Assembly (NCBI RefSeq): GCF_000812965.1
Contig: NZ_JSYN01000013.1
Span: 1-64,000, forward strand
Length of the DNA: 64,000 nucleotides
Source of the DNA: Pedobacter kyungheensis
GTDB taxonomy: Bacteria > Bacteroidota > Bacteroidia > Sphingobacteriales > Sphingobacteriaceae
Direction: 5' to 3'
How positions within the stretch are numbered: position 1 is the stretch's first letter; every line of letters begins with the position of its first letter. The notes below the pieces were generated by a model that did no database searches, was not told the origin of the DNA, and saw nothing but the letters and a program-made list of their open reading frames with translations. The position numbers and the translations under genes were made by a program. Of this stretch, positions 1 through 7,894 are shown piece by piece.

Positions 1-125
1 AATTGTAACTGTGATTTAGCCAATCCATACATATTGGAAAGTTCATGTACAGAGTGTTCTTCTTTGATTACCTTGTTGACTAAATCAAGTTTAAACTGAT
101 AGTCATATTTTTGTTTTCTACTCAT
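1..125 (-). CDS. IS3-family transposase OrfA (HTH subunit), partial N-terminus
   Basis: Only the first 41 codons are present, running off the left edge. They begin MSRKQKYDYQFKLDLVNK and continue with HSVHELSNMYGLAKSQLQ. This is the start of the helix-turn-helix domain of IS3/IS150 OrfA, in which a basic YxxxFKLxxV helix is followed by a recognition helix of the type MYGLAKSQL. OrfA binds the terminal repeats and, after programmed frameshifting, forms OrfAB with the DDE nuclease. The ATG at 125 follows the IS terminal hairpin by a few bases. Whether the element is complete cannot be told. Confidence 0.75.
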   Translation of the reverse strand, partial: MSRKQKYDYQFKLDLVNKVIKEEHSVHELSNMYGLAKSQLQ

Positions 126-130
126 AAAAA

Positions 131-163
131 ATGCCCCAAAAAGTGTCTAACTTTTTGGGGCAT
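131..163. repeat. Perfect 14-bp inverted repeat inside the IS end
   Basis: ATGCCCCAAAAAGT, a 5-nt spacer GTCTA, then ACTTTTTGGGGCAT. The palindrome sits between the IS tip and orfA. It could act as a transposase site, as a hairpin shielding orfA from outside transcription, or as a terminator for either flank. Only the symmetry is seen directly. Confidence 0.7.
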
Positions 164-200
164 GTCCATTCTTCATAGAACGACAGCTTTTTTATAACTA

Positions 201-1061
201 TCAGGCTCTAACCAGCTTATATTTAATCCAAAAATCGGCTGATTTAGCGGCAGATTCTCCGCCTTGCTGGGGTCTTTCACCACCGCCACCACCTCGCATA
301 CCACCTCCTGATCTTCCTCCACCCATACCACCACGGCCGCCGCCCATTCCGCCCATACCTTTTCCACCACCACCGCCGAAACCACCTGCTCTTCCGCCAC
401 CTTCTGGCTTACCTGCTCTATGCATGGCAGTTTTATTCGGCTGGTTAATTTTGATGTTGTACACCAGCGGTTTTTTCATATCTAAATTCACAGCCAGTTG
501 CGCCAGCGGAATACGCAATTCGTAAATCAAATCTTTATTGGGGTGAATACTCATACCGGTTTCAATGCCACTCTGGTTATCGGCAGGTAAATCGCCATCA
601 GCAATATTTTTAAAACCCGAAACACGAATACTTTTATTCATCGTTGATGGATCGTGCATCATCCCGTTATCCTCATCATGGTGCTGTGTTTGATGATCAT
701 TCGATCCATCAGCATCTCTGGGCATCGGCGGTCTTTCCATTAGCGGAAAGGTTAATTTAATCCCGTCTTTCTTCTTGCCTGCTGTATTAATATTTAGGGT
801 AATGCCCCCGCTTAACACGCTAAAGGTAGTTTGCGGGTCTAAAGATTCGATAATAACATAAAGATTTTGATCATCGTTAGCCAGCGCAAAAGCCAGCCGT
901 GTGGCATCGTTATACTGATTAAGCGGTTCGTTCCATTCGTTCGATATACCATCGGCTTTAAAAGGCTTTACCATGCGGATGTTCTCTTCTACATCTTGTG
1001 CGTATAATAAACTGCCTGAAATAAGTAATGGAATTAATAAGGATATTTTCTTCAGATTCAT
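201..1061 (-). CDS. Secreted CBM9/DOMON-like protein with glycine-rich C-terminal tract
   Basis: A protein of 286 aa if translation starts at the second in-frame Met (1061), which begins a normal signal peptide (MNLKKISLLIPLLISGSLLYAQ, broken here as residues 1-22); the earlier Met at 1082 would add seven poorly fitting residues. Residues 25-110 resemble the CBM9-like/DOMON beta-sandwich seen in many Bacteroidota exported proteins, with motifs DGISNEWNEP and DDQNLYVIIE. A His/Asp/Met-rich stretch (around 120-145) and a Gly/Met/Arg-rich low-complexity tract (about 217-262) follow, ending in a short beta-like segment. Function is unknown; binding of sugar or metal is only a guess. It stands alone, facing the IS end. 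Confidence 0.8.
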   Translation of the reverse strand: MNLKKISLLIPLLISGSLLYAQDVEENIRMVKPFKADGISNEWNEPLNQYNDATRLAFALANDDQNLYVIIESLDPQTTFSVLSGGITLNINTAGKKKDGIKLTFPLMERPPMPRDADGSNDHQTQHHDEDNGMMHDPSTMNKSIRVSGFKNIADGDLPADNQSGIETGMSIHPNKDLIYELRIPLAQLAVNLDMKKPLVYNIKINQPNKTAMHRAGKPEGGGRAGGFGGGGGKGMGGMGGGRGGMGGGRSGGGMRGGGGGERPQQGGESAAKSADFWIKYKLVRA

Positions 1062-1190
1062 GGGGATTTGTTTTAAAATCAATACCCAAATCTAAATGCC
1101 TGAAATGTTAATTTTTGTTATTTAACAGGGTTTAACAATTTAGTCGGAAGTCGGGAGGGCATCTAAAAGGGGAAATGAACTGATGTCCAG

Positions 1191-1372
1191 TTTTCAGTTA
1201 TCAATTTTCAGTTGGATTAGGCTATTAACTATCAACCATTGACTATAAATCAATTTTCAGTTATCAATTTTCAGTTAGATTAGGCTATGAACTATTGACC
1301 ATTAGCTATAAACCAATTTACAGTTATCAATTTTCAGTTGGATTGGACTATTAACCATTGACTATAAACCAA
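1191..1372. repeat. Three tandem direct repeats of 63 bp (third copy 56 bp)
   Basis: Copies run 1191-1253, 1254-1316 and 1317-1372. Each starts TTTTCAGTTATCAATTTTCA (third copy TTTACAG...) and ends with CTATAAAYCAA. The third lacks 7 nt in the middle. The copies differ by a few substitutions, and the following 1373-1455 is a decayed tail of similar words (CAGTTAAC, ACCAATTAACCG). This fills most of the gap 1062-1521; 1062-1190 shows nothing recognisable. There are no spacers, so it is not a CRISPR array. Confidence 0.85.
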
Positions 1373-1468
1373 TAAACTAATGACCAGTATCCAGTTAACT
1401 GTAGGTAGTTCGCAGTTAACCAATTAACCGATTTAAACAATTAACCGACCAATAAAAGCTATAAACGC

Positions 1469-1502
1469 AAAAAAGGTCCTGATTTGCATCAGAACCTTTT
1501 TT
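1469..1502 (-). terminator. Rho-independent terminator of rplU-rpmA
   Basis: AAAAAAGGTCCTGAT, loop TTGC, ATCAGAACCTTTTTT: a 15-bp stem with one G-A mismatch, flanked by A and T runs, about 20 nt beyond the rpmA stop. The symmetrical A/T runs would let it work in both directions. Confidence 0.85.
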
Positions 1503-1521
1503 ATATTTTATTTCGTACTAA

Positions 1522-1938
1522 TTATTCTGCAGATGCAGCTTCTTCAGTAGCTTCGTCTTTTTTAGCTGCTTTTTTTGCAGGTGCTTTTTTAGCAGGTGCT
1601 GCTTCAACTTCAGCTACAACTTCTTTCTTTGCAGCCGCTTTTTTAGCAGCTGGTTTAGCGATTGCTGCTTCGATCTCTGCATCAGTGATAGGAAGAATAG
1701 AAACGTATGATTTGTTATCTTGTTTCTTTTTGAAAACAACCGTACCATCAACTAAAGCGAATAAAGTATGGTCTTTACCAATACCCACGCCTTTATCAGG
1801 ATGGTGTTTTGTACCACGTTGACGTACTAAAATGTTTCCTGCGATAGCTAACTGACCACCGAAAACTTTAATACCTAAACGCTTACTATGCGATTCACGT
1901 CCGTTTTTCGAACTACCGGCTCCTTTTTTGTGTGCCAT
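1522..1938 (-). CDS. rpmA: 50S ribosomal protein L27 with long Ala/Lys-rich C-terminal tail
   Basis: Large-subunit protein whose N-terminus reaches the peptidyl-transferase centre. Residues 1-85 are classical L27: [20 protein letters not shown], then [26 protein letters not shown] sequence (here HHPDKGVG) and [10 protein letters not shown]. There is no cleavable N-terminal extension of the Firmicutes type. The family is usually about 85 aa; here 138 aa, with residues about 95-138 a repetitive, histone-H1-like tail ([27 protein letters not shown]) ending acidic. The tail has no stop or frameshift before it and ends just before the terminator. Second gene of the rplU-rpmA operon, 51 nt after rplU. 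Confidence 0.97.
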   Translation of the reverse strand: MAHKKGAGSSKNGRESHSKRLGIKVFGGQLAIAGNILVRQRGTKHHPDKGVGIGKDHTLFALVDGTVVFKKKQDNKSYVSILPITDAEIEAAIAKPAAKKAAAKKEVVAEVEAAPAKKAPAKKAAKKDEATEEAASAE

Positions 1939-1989
1939 GATTTTATATTTTGTAACCCGCTAAAAGCGGATTATTGGGTTAACAATTAA

Positions 1990-2301
1990 TTATAACGTGA
2001 TGTCAGAGATCTGAATCTTAGTGAAAAACTGGCGGTGACCGTTTTTCTTTTTGTAACCTTTTCTACGTTTTTTGTGGAAAACGATTACTTTATCACCTTT
2101 TAAATGAGATACGATCTTAGCTGAAACTTTAGCACCTTTAACTGCAGGAGCACCTACAGTAATTGCACCACCGTTATCAACCAACAATACATTATCAAAT
2201 TCAATACTAGCGCCTTCATCTCCTTGCAATCTGTGTACAAAAAGGTGCTGGTCTTTAGCAACTTTAAATTGCTGCCCTGCTATATTTACTATTGCGTACA
2301 T
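1990..2301 (-). CDS. rplU: 50S ribosomal protein L21
   Basis: Binds 23S rRNA in the large subunit. The 103 aa match the family in length and layout: [14 protein letters not shown] at the start, the acidic middle [15 protein letters not shown], then the basic RNA-binding segment [19 protein letters not shown] and the ending FTKIQISDI. First gene of rplU-rpmA, the standard order. A good Bacteroidota promoter lies 40-70 nt upstream. Confidence 0.98.
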   Translation of the reverse strand: MYAIVNIAGQQFKVAKDQHLFVHRLQGDEGASIEFDNVLLVDNGGAITVGAPAVKGAKVSAKIVSHLKGDKVIVFHKKRRKGYKKKNGHRQFFTKIQISDITL

Positions 2302-2341
2302 TGTTTAAATATTAGTTTTTTAATTTTTATTTAACGAGGTG

Positions 2342-2373
2342 CAAATATAGAACAATTTCAATTAACACACAAA
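2342..2373 (-). promoter_or_regulatory. Promoter of rplU-rpmA (Bacteroidota type)
   Basis: On the minus strand TTTG (2370-2373) is followed after 20 nt by TATATTTG (2342-2349), an exact match to TAnnTTTG with the usual spacing. The leader would be roughly 35 nt. Confidence 0.75.
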
Positions 2374-2377
2374 TAGA

Positions 2378-2398
2378 TATCGAAAATATTTTTCGATA
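2378..2398. promoter_or_regulatory. 9-bp inverted repeat just upstream of the rplU promoter
   Basis: TATCGAAAA, spacer TAT, TTTTCGATA, ending 5 nt upstream of the -33 box. Perfectly symmetrical. It could be an operator; no regulator can be assigned from the sequence. Confidence 0.4.
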
Positions 2399-2439
2399 AA
2401 ACATTCCGCCCATTATTACCTCCCCTTCCATATCCGTTT

Positions 2440-2625
2440 ACCCACCCCGACTTTAGTTTTCACAAGGGCAAAGATAAACATTTTAGCATCGTCATGTATC
2501 CTGCACTTGCTTTGTTTATAAACCCGATAGCAATGGAAAGCCTCCGCTTTTTCAGCGGTGCTTGTAATGAATAGCGGGACTACAGGCCGCCAAATGCTTC
2601 CCCACACTCCTTTTCTGAATAAAAA
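2440..2625. other. Intergenic element with small hairpins, no convincing gene
   Basis: The gap 2302-2717 holds, besides the rplU promoter and the operator before 2718, a GC-richer block with words such as CCCGATAGCAATGGAAAG, a hairpin CCGCTTTTTCAGCGG and GCGGGACTACAGG. A 63-codon frame crosses it on the minus strand but has no recognisable protein character or start context. Words of the CCGATAGC type occur in hairpin elements elsewhere in the window (53158), so a dispersed repeat is the better guess. Confidence 0.35.
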
Positions 2626-2663
2626 ACAGCCATCTGTTAAAAAATGTTAAACCGCAATCTTAT

Positions 2664-2690
2664 TACGAAAATTTCGTAGATTTACGAAAA
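2664..2690 (+). promoter_or_regulatory. Candidate BlaI-type operator upstream of the GLPGLI gene
   Basis: A 15-bp dyad TACGAAAATTTCGTA (2664-2678), 4 nt, then a half-site TACGAAAA (2683-2690), 27 nt before the start codon. The same 27-bp arrangement, 23 of 27 positions identical, stands directly upstream of the blaI-like gene at 8261-8287. A TAnnTTTG-like TAGATTTA overlaps it, so binding would be expected to block transcription. That BlaI is the protein that binds is inference. Confidence 0.65.
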
Positions 2691-2717
2691 TTAAATAGAC
2701 AACTAAATCCCAATACC

Positions 2718-3674
2718 ATGAAACGAATATTGACTACCTGTCTGGCTACGGCCATTTTATTTTCTGCAAAGGCCCAGGAAGCCGATAAAGCACTGGCCAG
2801 GGTGCGCTATACTTTTACACACGTGAGAGATACCACTCAAAGAGATCAACCTAAAGTAGAAAACATGCTGCTGGTAACCGGTAAAAATGCATCGGTTTAT
2901 ACGAGTTACGACAAACTGAACCAGGCACTTAAAATGCAACAGCAGCTACAGGAGCAGATTAAGAACCAAACCGGCAACGGCAACGTGAAAATTGAGCTGA
3001 AAAGCGAAATGAAAACACAACCTACCCAGGAAGATTATTTCTTTTTTGCCAGCGAGCATAAAATGATTACCAAAGAACGCCTGTTTAACAATTATCTGGT
3101 TGAAGAACCTGCCGCTACCATTGACTGGAAAATACTAAAAGATACCATGAGCTTTTCGGGGGTGGCTTGCCAGAAAGCAACAACGCGGTTTAAAGGCCGC
3201 AACTGGATTGCCTGGTTTGCTACAGAAATTCCGTTTCAAAGCGGTCCGTGGAAATTAAACGGCCTGCCCGGATTAATTATAGAAGCTTACGACGATAAAA
3301 AAGAAGTGAAATTTGAATTTGCAGGACTTGAAAATGTAAAAGAAGCAGCTGCCACTACCAATGCTGATGGCGATGTTAAAATTGCAGCTCCAAATGGCGG
3401 AGTGGGCTCGGTAAAAATTATGGGCATAGATGTAAACACGAGCTACCTGGGAGCCGAAATTAAACTACCAAGCGATGCGATAAAAACCACCCGGAAAGAG
3501 CTGGATAAACTTAAAGCTGCCCGCGATAAAGACCCGCAAGGTTTTATGCAGGCACAAATGGCCGCGAATGGTATGCAGGGCTCGTTCAGAATGAATCAGG
3601 CACCACGCCCCGCAGGTGTAGCTGCAGTTAAAGCCGAAGTAAATAACCCAATAGAAATTGAAGATAAAAAATGA
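2718..3674 (+). CDS. GLPGLI family exported protein
   Basis: 318 aa with a signal peptide (residues 1-19, ending AKAQ) and the family-naming motif GLPGLI at residues 182-187 within WKLNGLPGLIIEAYDDK. The fold is a predicted beta-rich porter or periplasmic protein; its biochemical role is not established for the family, which in Bacteroidota is regularly coded beside a TonB-receptor-like barrel protein. The C-terminal third is Gln/Met-rich and ends in a basic low-complexity tail. Its stop overlaps the next start (ATGA), so the two are translationally coupled. Upstream sits the operator-like sequence shared with the blaI gene, making it a probable BlaI/M56 target. Confidence 0.88.
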   Translation: MKRILTTCLATAILFSAKAQEADKALARVRYTFTHVRDTTQRDQPKVENMLLVTGKNASVYTSYDKLNQALKMQQQLQEQIKNQTGNGNVKIELKSEMKTQPTQEDYFFFASEHKMITKERLFNNYLVEEPAATIDWKILKDTMSFSGVACQKATTRFKGRNWIAWFATEIPFQSGPWKLNGLPGLIIEAYDDKKEVKFEFAGLENVKEAAATTNADGDVKIAAPNGGVGSVKIMGIDVNTSYLGAEIKLPSDAIKTTRKELDKLKAARDKDPQGFMQAQMAANGMQGSFRMNQAPRPAGVAAVKAEVNNPIEIEDKK

Positions 3675-6331
3675 GAAAGCTCGTTTTAACCTGCTGGCTG
3701 CTGCTGGCAGCTTTTTCAGTTTTTGCCCAAAAGCCCCTTAAAGGCCAGGTAAAAGATGCCAGTGGTAAAGGGGTCGAATCGGTTAATGTAACTTTAAAGG
3801 ATGCCGAAGGTAACATCATTAATTTTACCCGTACAAACAAAAATGGCGTTTTTAGTATGGTGCTCAAAAACGACCAGATTGCAGGTTACAAAATTGAAGC
3901 TTCGAGCATTGGTTATAAAAAACTGATTACCACGGTAACTGATCTGGCTAAAAACTACGACCTGACTTTGCAGTCCAGCGAAACCACATTAGAAACAGTT
4001 AACGTTAAAAACAGGCCATCGTTAACAGCCCGTGGCGATACTTTAAATTACCGTACAGCTGATTTTGCTGATAAACAAGACAGAAGCATTGGCGATGTGC
4101 TAAAAAAAATGCCGGGTGTGGAAGTTGCCGAAGATGGTAAAATCAGCTACAATGGCAAATCGATTTCGAACCTCTATGTGGATGGCGACAATTTGTTAGA
4201 TGACAAATACAATATTGGCACTAAAAGTATCCCGCATGGGGCAGTTGATAAGGTACAGGTAATCCAAAATGATCAGCCTGTTAAAATGATGCGCAAAAAT
4301 AATATGAGCGATGATGTTGCCCTGAACCTGGTGATTAAAGATGAAGCCAAACTTAAAGTAATGGGCGATGCTACTGTGGGCGCAGGCATGCCCAATCGTT
4401 TTGACGAAAACCTGACAGCCATGCTGTTTAACAAAAAGCTAAAGTTTATTAACAACATTAAGGGCAATAACATTGGCAGCGACCCGGGTGGCGACCTTAT
4501 TGCACACAATTTTTCTGATTATTTAAAGAAACTGGATAACGATAAACCTAACGGACTGCTCTCAACAGGTGCTGCCGGAGTGCCATCTTTACCGCAAAGC
4601 AGGTACCTTTTTAATAAAGCAGGATTGATTAACCTGAACAATTTGTACAAGTTTAATCAAGACCTGCAATTAAGGGCCAATATTTCCTATTTGTATGACG
4701 AGCGACGCCAGGAATACAATAAATTTTCGGAAACTTATCTTCCAGGTCAAACTATACGGTATGCCGAAACACAAAACAATGGTATTAATCCACAAAAGCT
4801 GAGGGCGCAGTTTAACTTAAACGGCAATGCCGAGCAATACTACCTGAATAATAATCTGGTAGTGGAGTATGCGCCTTTCAAAACTACTTCTGGTTTTGTA
4901 ATTAACAACGTAGCGGCCAACCAGGTGCTTAAACAGGAAACCTTCGATTTGTCGAACGAATTTAATTACCGCAAAAAGTTAAAATCGGAGGATGTGATTA
5001 ACCTCTACTCCTACTTAAACCGCACCACACAACCAGAAACACTAAATATTACCCCCGGTTTAAATGCCGACATCTTGAATAATGGGAACAGTTATCTGGG
5101 TTTAACGCAGTATATTAAACTCCCAACCTGGTACACCAACAACTATGTATCGTTCGCTTTCGTTAAAAACAATTTTGTGCAAACCTATAAAGCAGGTTTC
5201 AATGTGCAACAGCAACAGCTTAACTCGGAACTCTACCGCACACAAAACAACCAGCAAACAGAGCCAGTTACAGGCAGCACAGTAAATGATCTCGACTGGC
5301 TTAAAACCAAACTTTACACCGAAGCTACTTACGAATATACCAGCGATAAGTTAAAGGCCGGTTTGAGCTTGCCCTTAAGCTACAACCATATTAACTATAG
5401 TGATGCAACTAATCAACTGGATAACGACCTGAATAAACTATTTATCAACCCGGGGCTTAATATAAAATACCAAACCAGTACCGAAAATTACGTTACGGCA
5501 AATTATAATTTCAGAAACGATCTGGGCGGCATTAACGATGTTTACCGGGGTACCATCTTAAAGAATTATCGCTCGTTATTTTCGAACGATGCACCCATTG
5601 CCGAATCCAAATCGCATAATATTGGGGCAGGTTTTAATTTTAGAAAAGCCATGCAGATGTTGTTTGCGAACGTAACGGCTAATTACAGTGATACTGAGCT
5701 GAGCACCATTTCGGCCTACAACTTAAGCAACAACATTCAGCAGAAAATTGTACTGCCGCTAAACAACCACATCCGCAGTCTCTCTTTAGCCGCAAATGCA
5801 AGCAAATACCTGTTTAGCTTAAAAAGCACTGTAAATGCCGGCGTAAGTTTTGCGCAAAGCAAATACAGCCAGCTGCAGAACGATGCACTTTTACCGTTTA
5901 ACACACAAACCGTGGCTTACAAAGTCGGCATTGAAGCGAAGCTCACCAACTTCATTAACTGGTCGTACGCGGCTAATTTTGCCATTACCGACAATAAAGC
6001 CATGGTAGCCGACGGAATAAAAACCAATTTTAAACAATTGAGGCAACAGTCTGCTTTAGCCATTACCACGGTTAGAAATCTGTATTTAAATTTATCTGCC
6101 GAGCACCTTTTAACCCGGCAATCTTCGCAACCTGATTTGAAGTACCTTTTTGCTGATGCGAATATGCGTTACAAATGGTTAAAAATGAAGACTGATATTG
6201 AATTTGGAATAACCAACCTTACCAATATTAAAAGCTTTGATGCCATTTACCTTTCGGCAAACTCCCTCACTACCGGCACTTATGCTATCCCGGGGCGTGT
6301 AGCGATGCTAAAGGCTACTTTTAATTTTTAA
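3671..6331 (+). CDS. TonB-dependent receptor-like outer-membrane beta-barrel protein
   Basis: 886 aa. Signal peptide 1-19 (FSVFAQ), a carboxypeptidase-regulatory-like beta-sandwich (about 21-105, KGQVKDASGKGVESVNVTL ... GYKIEASSIGYKKL), a degenerate plug (about 120-230, with GDVLKKMPGVEVAEDGKISYNGK and NLYVDGDNLL) and a long barrel ending in FNF, the aromatic C-terminus of outer-membrane proteins. No clear TonB box was seen. The substrate is unknown. It overlaps the GLPGLI gene by 4 nt and converges on the M56 gene across a shared terminator, which suggests the four genes form one sensing and response unit. Confidence 0.88.
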   Translation: MRKLVLTCWLLLAAFSVFAQKPLKGQVKDASGKGVESVNVTLKDAEGNIINFTRTNKNGVFSMVLKNDQIAGYKIEASSIGYKKLITTVTDLAKNYDLTLQSSETTLETVNVKNRPSLTARGDTLNYRTADFADKQDRSIGDVLKKMPGVEVAEDGKISYNGKSISNLYVDGDNLLDDKYNIGTKSIPHGAVDKVQVIQNDQPVKMMRKNNMSDDVALNLVIKDEAKLKVMGDATVGAGMPNRFDENLTAMLFNKKLKFINNIKGNNIGSDPGGDLIAHNFSDYLKKLDNDKPNGLLSTGAAGVPSLPQSRYLFNKAGLINLNNLYKFNQDLQLRANISYLYDERRQEYNKFSETYLPGQTIRYAETQNNGINPQKLRAQFNLNGNAEQYYLNNNLVVEYAPFKTTSGFVINNVAANQVLKQETFDLSNEFNYRKKLKSEDVINLYSYLNRTTQPETLNITPGLNADILNNGNSYLGLTQYIKLPTWYTNNYVSFAFVKNNFVQTYKAGFNVQQQQLNSELYRTQNNQQTEPVTGSTVNDLDWLKTKLYTEATYEYTSDKLKAGLSLPLSYNHINYSDATNQLDNDLNKLFINPGLNIKYQTSTENYVTANYNFRNDLGGINDVYRGTILKNYRSLFSNDAPIAESKSHNIGAGFNFRKAMQMLFANVTANYSDTELSTISAYNLSNNIQQKIVLPLNNHIRSLSLAANASKYLFSLKSTVNAGVSFAQSKYSQLQNDALLPFNTQTVAYKVGIEAKLTNFINWSYAANFAITDNKAMVADGIKTNFKQLRQQSALAITTVRNLYLNLSAEHLLTRQSSQPDLKYLFADANMRYKWLKMKTDIEFGITNLTNIKSFDAIYLSANSLTTGTYAIPGRVAMLKATFNF

Positions 6332-6347
6332 TCAATCAATTGCATTA

Positions 6348-6388
6348 GTTGTCAACTTTCTGGTATTCTTGCTATTAAAGTTGACAAC
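6348..6388. terminator. Bidirectional terminator between convergent operons
   Basis: GTTGTCAACTTT (6348-6359) and its exact complement AAAGTTGACAAC (6377-6388), loop 17 nt. It lies in the 58-bp gap where the barrel-protein and M56 genes meet. Confidence 0.7.
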
Positions 6389-6389
6389 T

Positions 6390-7889
6390 TTAATTTGCCG
6401 AAGGCTTGGTATTAATCTGGATAAATTGTCCTTTCTGATCCATTTTCAAATCCATAATCATATTGGGATTCAACTTATCAAGTTCTGCTTTGCTCACCTT
6501 ATTTCCATTCAGATAATAACTCGTACTGGTAACCGATGATTCTTTTGCTGCTGGTTTATCTTTTCCGCCTTCATTGTTTTCTTTCGTATTTACGGTTGAT
6601 TTCATGATAAAAACGGCAGTTATTTTTTTCCCTTTGGTATCAGCAACATTCCCAAAGCCCGTGTTGGCCTGGTCAGCAAGCATCATTTGTTCAATTTTCT
6701 CGTTGGTTGGCACTGAATCGGTTAAAGTAAAATGTTTCACAAAAGTTCGCTTACTTAAACTTCCATCTGTTTTAAAATCGAATTTAACATTGCCTGTCAT
6801 TTTTTTCAGTACTTCCGCCACGCGGTGCTGTACAGTATCGCCTGCCTGATCGTTAGACCTAAAAACAAAGGTAAATCTGGTAGCGGTGTCCTTTTTAACC
6901 AGCGGCAATCTAGTCTTTCTTTTTTTGTTGATTTTTGATTTTATTTTGGCTTCCGCAATAGTTTCAGCTTCCTTATGCGGGATCACATTTACCACCATTT
7001 TAGTTAAAGGGACAAAACTTTTTTGAACGGCTTTTTTATCGATAGTAAAAGCTAAGGTAATGCACAACAAAACAGGTAAAGCAAGCATGTAACGTGTTAA
7101 ATTCACCTTCGATGAGCGCCTTGCATTCATCATTTTTATTCTTTTTTTCAGATCAGACAAACTGAAATTGTTCACAATAGCAACCGAAGCCTGTAAAGTA
7201 CCCACATCGAGCAAACTGTACTGATAGGCCTTTTTATCGATCCCTTTCTTTAAAATGCGGGCATCGGTAATAAACTCTATATTTTCGCGTACGGCTTTTT
7301 TCATCAGCCAAACGCCCGGGTTAAACCAGTAAAAAACCACACAAATTTCGGCCAGGATAATATCAAGCGTATGCCATTGTTCTACATGCACTTTCTCGTG
7401 TGCCAAAATATTCGGCAAATCTTCCTGCTTATGCAGCCCCGGATTAATGTAAATGGTTTGCCAGAAACTAAAAGGACTTACCTCATCGGTTAAAATTCTT
7501 ACCGGATACTGATTCAAACTATCGGGCGAAGAATTTTGGTGCATACGGTACAGGGAAATAAACTGCACCAGTAAACGCAGCGCCATCAGCACCACGCCCA
7601 CATAAAAAAGCAGGGTAAGTACTTGCCACACTACCGAAACGGCATCTTGTTTTACCAGCTGGCTTACCTGCTGGTTCAGCCCGGGAACAAACGCAGGTAT
7701 AGCTTTATGGTCAGCCAAAAACCCGGTAAGATTGATAAAAGGGTACGCAGAAGAAAAGATAATTCCAAATACAAGAAAAGCCCGGTTAAGCGAATAAAAG
7801 GTAAGCCTGCGCAAGACCAAGTAGTAGGTAGCCGAAAACAAAATCAGCACCAGGTTAATTTTCAATAAAATGAGAAAGAAATGTGGCAT
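6390..7889 (-). CDS. M56 family membrane metallopeptidase (BlaR1/MecR1-like sensor)
   Basis: 499 aa. N-terminal membrane helices (about 5-25, 36-54, 90-112), then the cytoplasmic zinc-protease loop with HEKVH at residues 164-168 (context LAHEKVHVEQWHTLD) and a further helix near 272-290. In the BlaR1/MecR1 family ligand sensing outside activates this protease, which inactivates the BlaI repressor. The C-terminal 200 residues are Lys/Thr-rich with alpha/beta segments and carry no penicillin-binding SxxK transpeptidase domain that I can see, so the ligand is unlikely to be a beta-lactam. Downstream of, and 6 nt from, the blaI gene: one operon. Confidence 0.9.
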   Translation of the reverse strand: MPHFFLILLKINLVLILFSATYYLVLRRLTFYSLNRAFLVFGIIFSSAYPFINLTGFLADHKAIPAFVPGLNQQVSQLVKQDAVSVVWQVLTLLFYVGVVLMALRLLVQFISLYRMHQNSSPDSLNQYPVRILTDEVSPFSFWQTIYINPGLHKQEDLPNILAHEKVHVEQWHTLDIILAEICVVFYWFNPGVWLMKKAVRENIEFITDARILKKGIDKKAYQYSLLDVGTLQASVAIVNNFSLSDLKKRIKMMNARRSSKVNLTRYMLALPVLLCITLAFTIDKKAVQKSFVPLTKMVVNVIPHKEAETIAEAKIKSKINKKRKTRLPLVKKDTATRFTFVFRSNDQAGDTVQHRVAEVLKKMTGNVKFDFKTDGSLSKRTFVKHFTLTDSVPTNEKIEQMMLADQANTGFGNVADTKGKKITAVFIMKSTVNTKENNEGGKDKPAAKESSVTSTSYYLNGNKVSKAELDKLNPNMIMDLKMDQKGQFIQINTKPSAN

Positions 7890-7894
7890 AGCCT

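Larger units (their letters stand above)
1..168 (-). mobile_element. Left end of an IS3-family (IS150-like) insertion sequence, cut by window edge
   Basis: Read on the minus strand, the segment starts with TGGACATGCCCCAAAAAG, continues through AGTTAGACAC and reaches a transposase OrfA start at 125. A terminal sequence of the TG...CCCCAAAAAGTTAGACAC type directly before orfA is known from IS150-group elements. The outer end is placed at about 168 by that pattern; no target duplication can be checked because the other end is outside the window. It lies about 33 bp past the stop of the neighbouring secreted-protein gene, so that gene looks intact. Confidence 0.7.

Noticed and set aside
173..400. 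Open frame of 75 codons on the minus strand inside the Gly-rich protein gene
   Set aside because: It is the shadow of a low-complexity GGN-rich segment in another frame, with Val/Glu runs and no start signal; the Gly-rich reading belongs to a signal-peptide protein.
1191..1372. Possible CRISPR array
   Set aside because: The repeats touch each other with no unique spacers, and no cas gene is in the window.
1484..1822. 112-codon frame on the plus strand opposite rpmA
   Set aside because: It is the antisense of the Ala/Lys-rich L27 tail; GCA/AAA-type repeats leave all frames open.
2416..2607. 63-codon frame in the rplU to GLPGLI gap
   Set aside because: No family resemblance, no start context, and the segment looks like hairpin-rich intergenic repeat.
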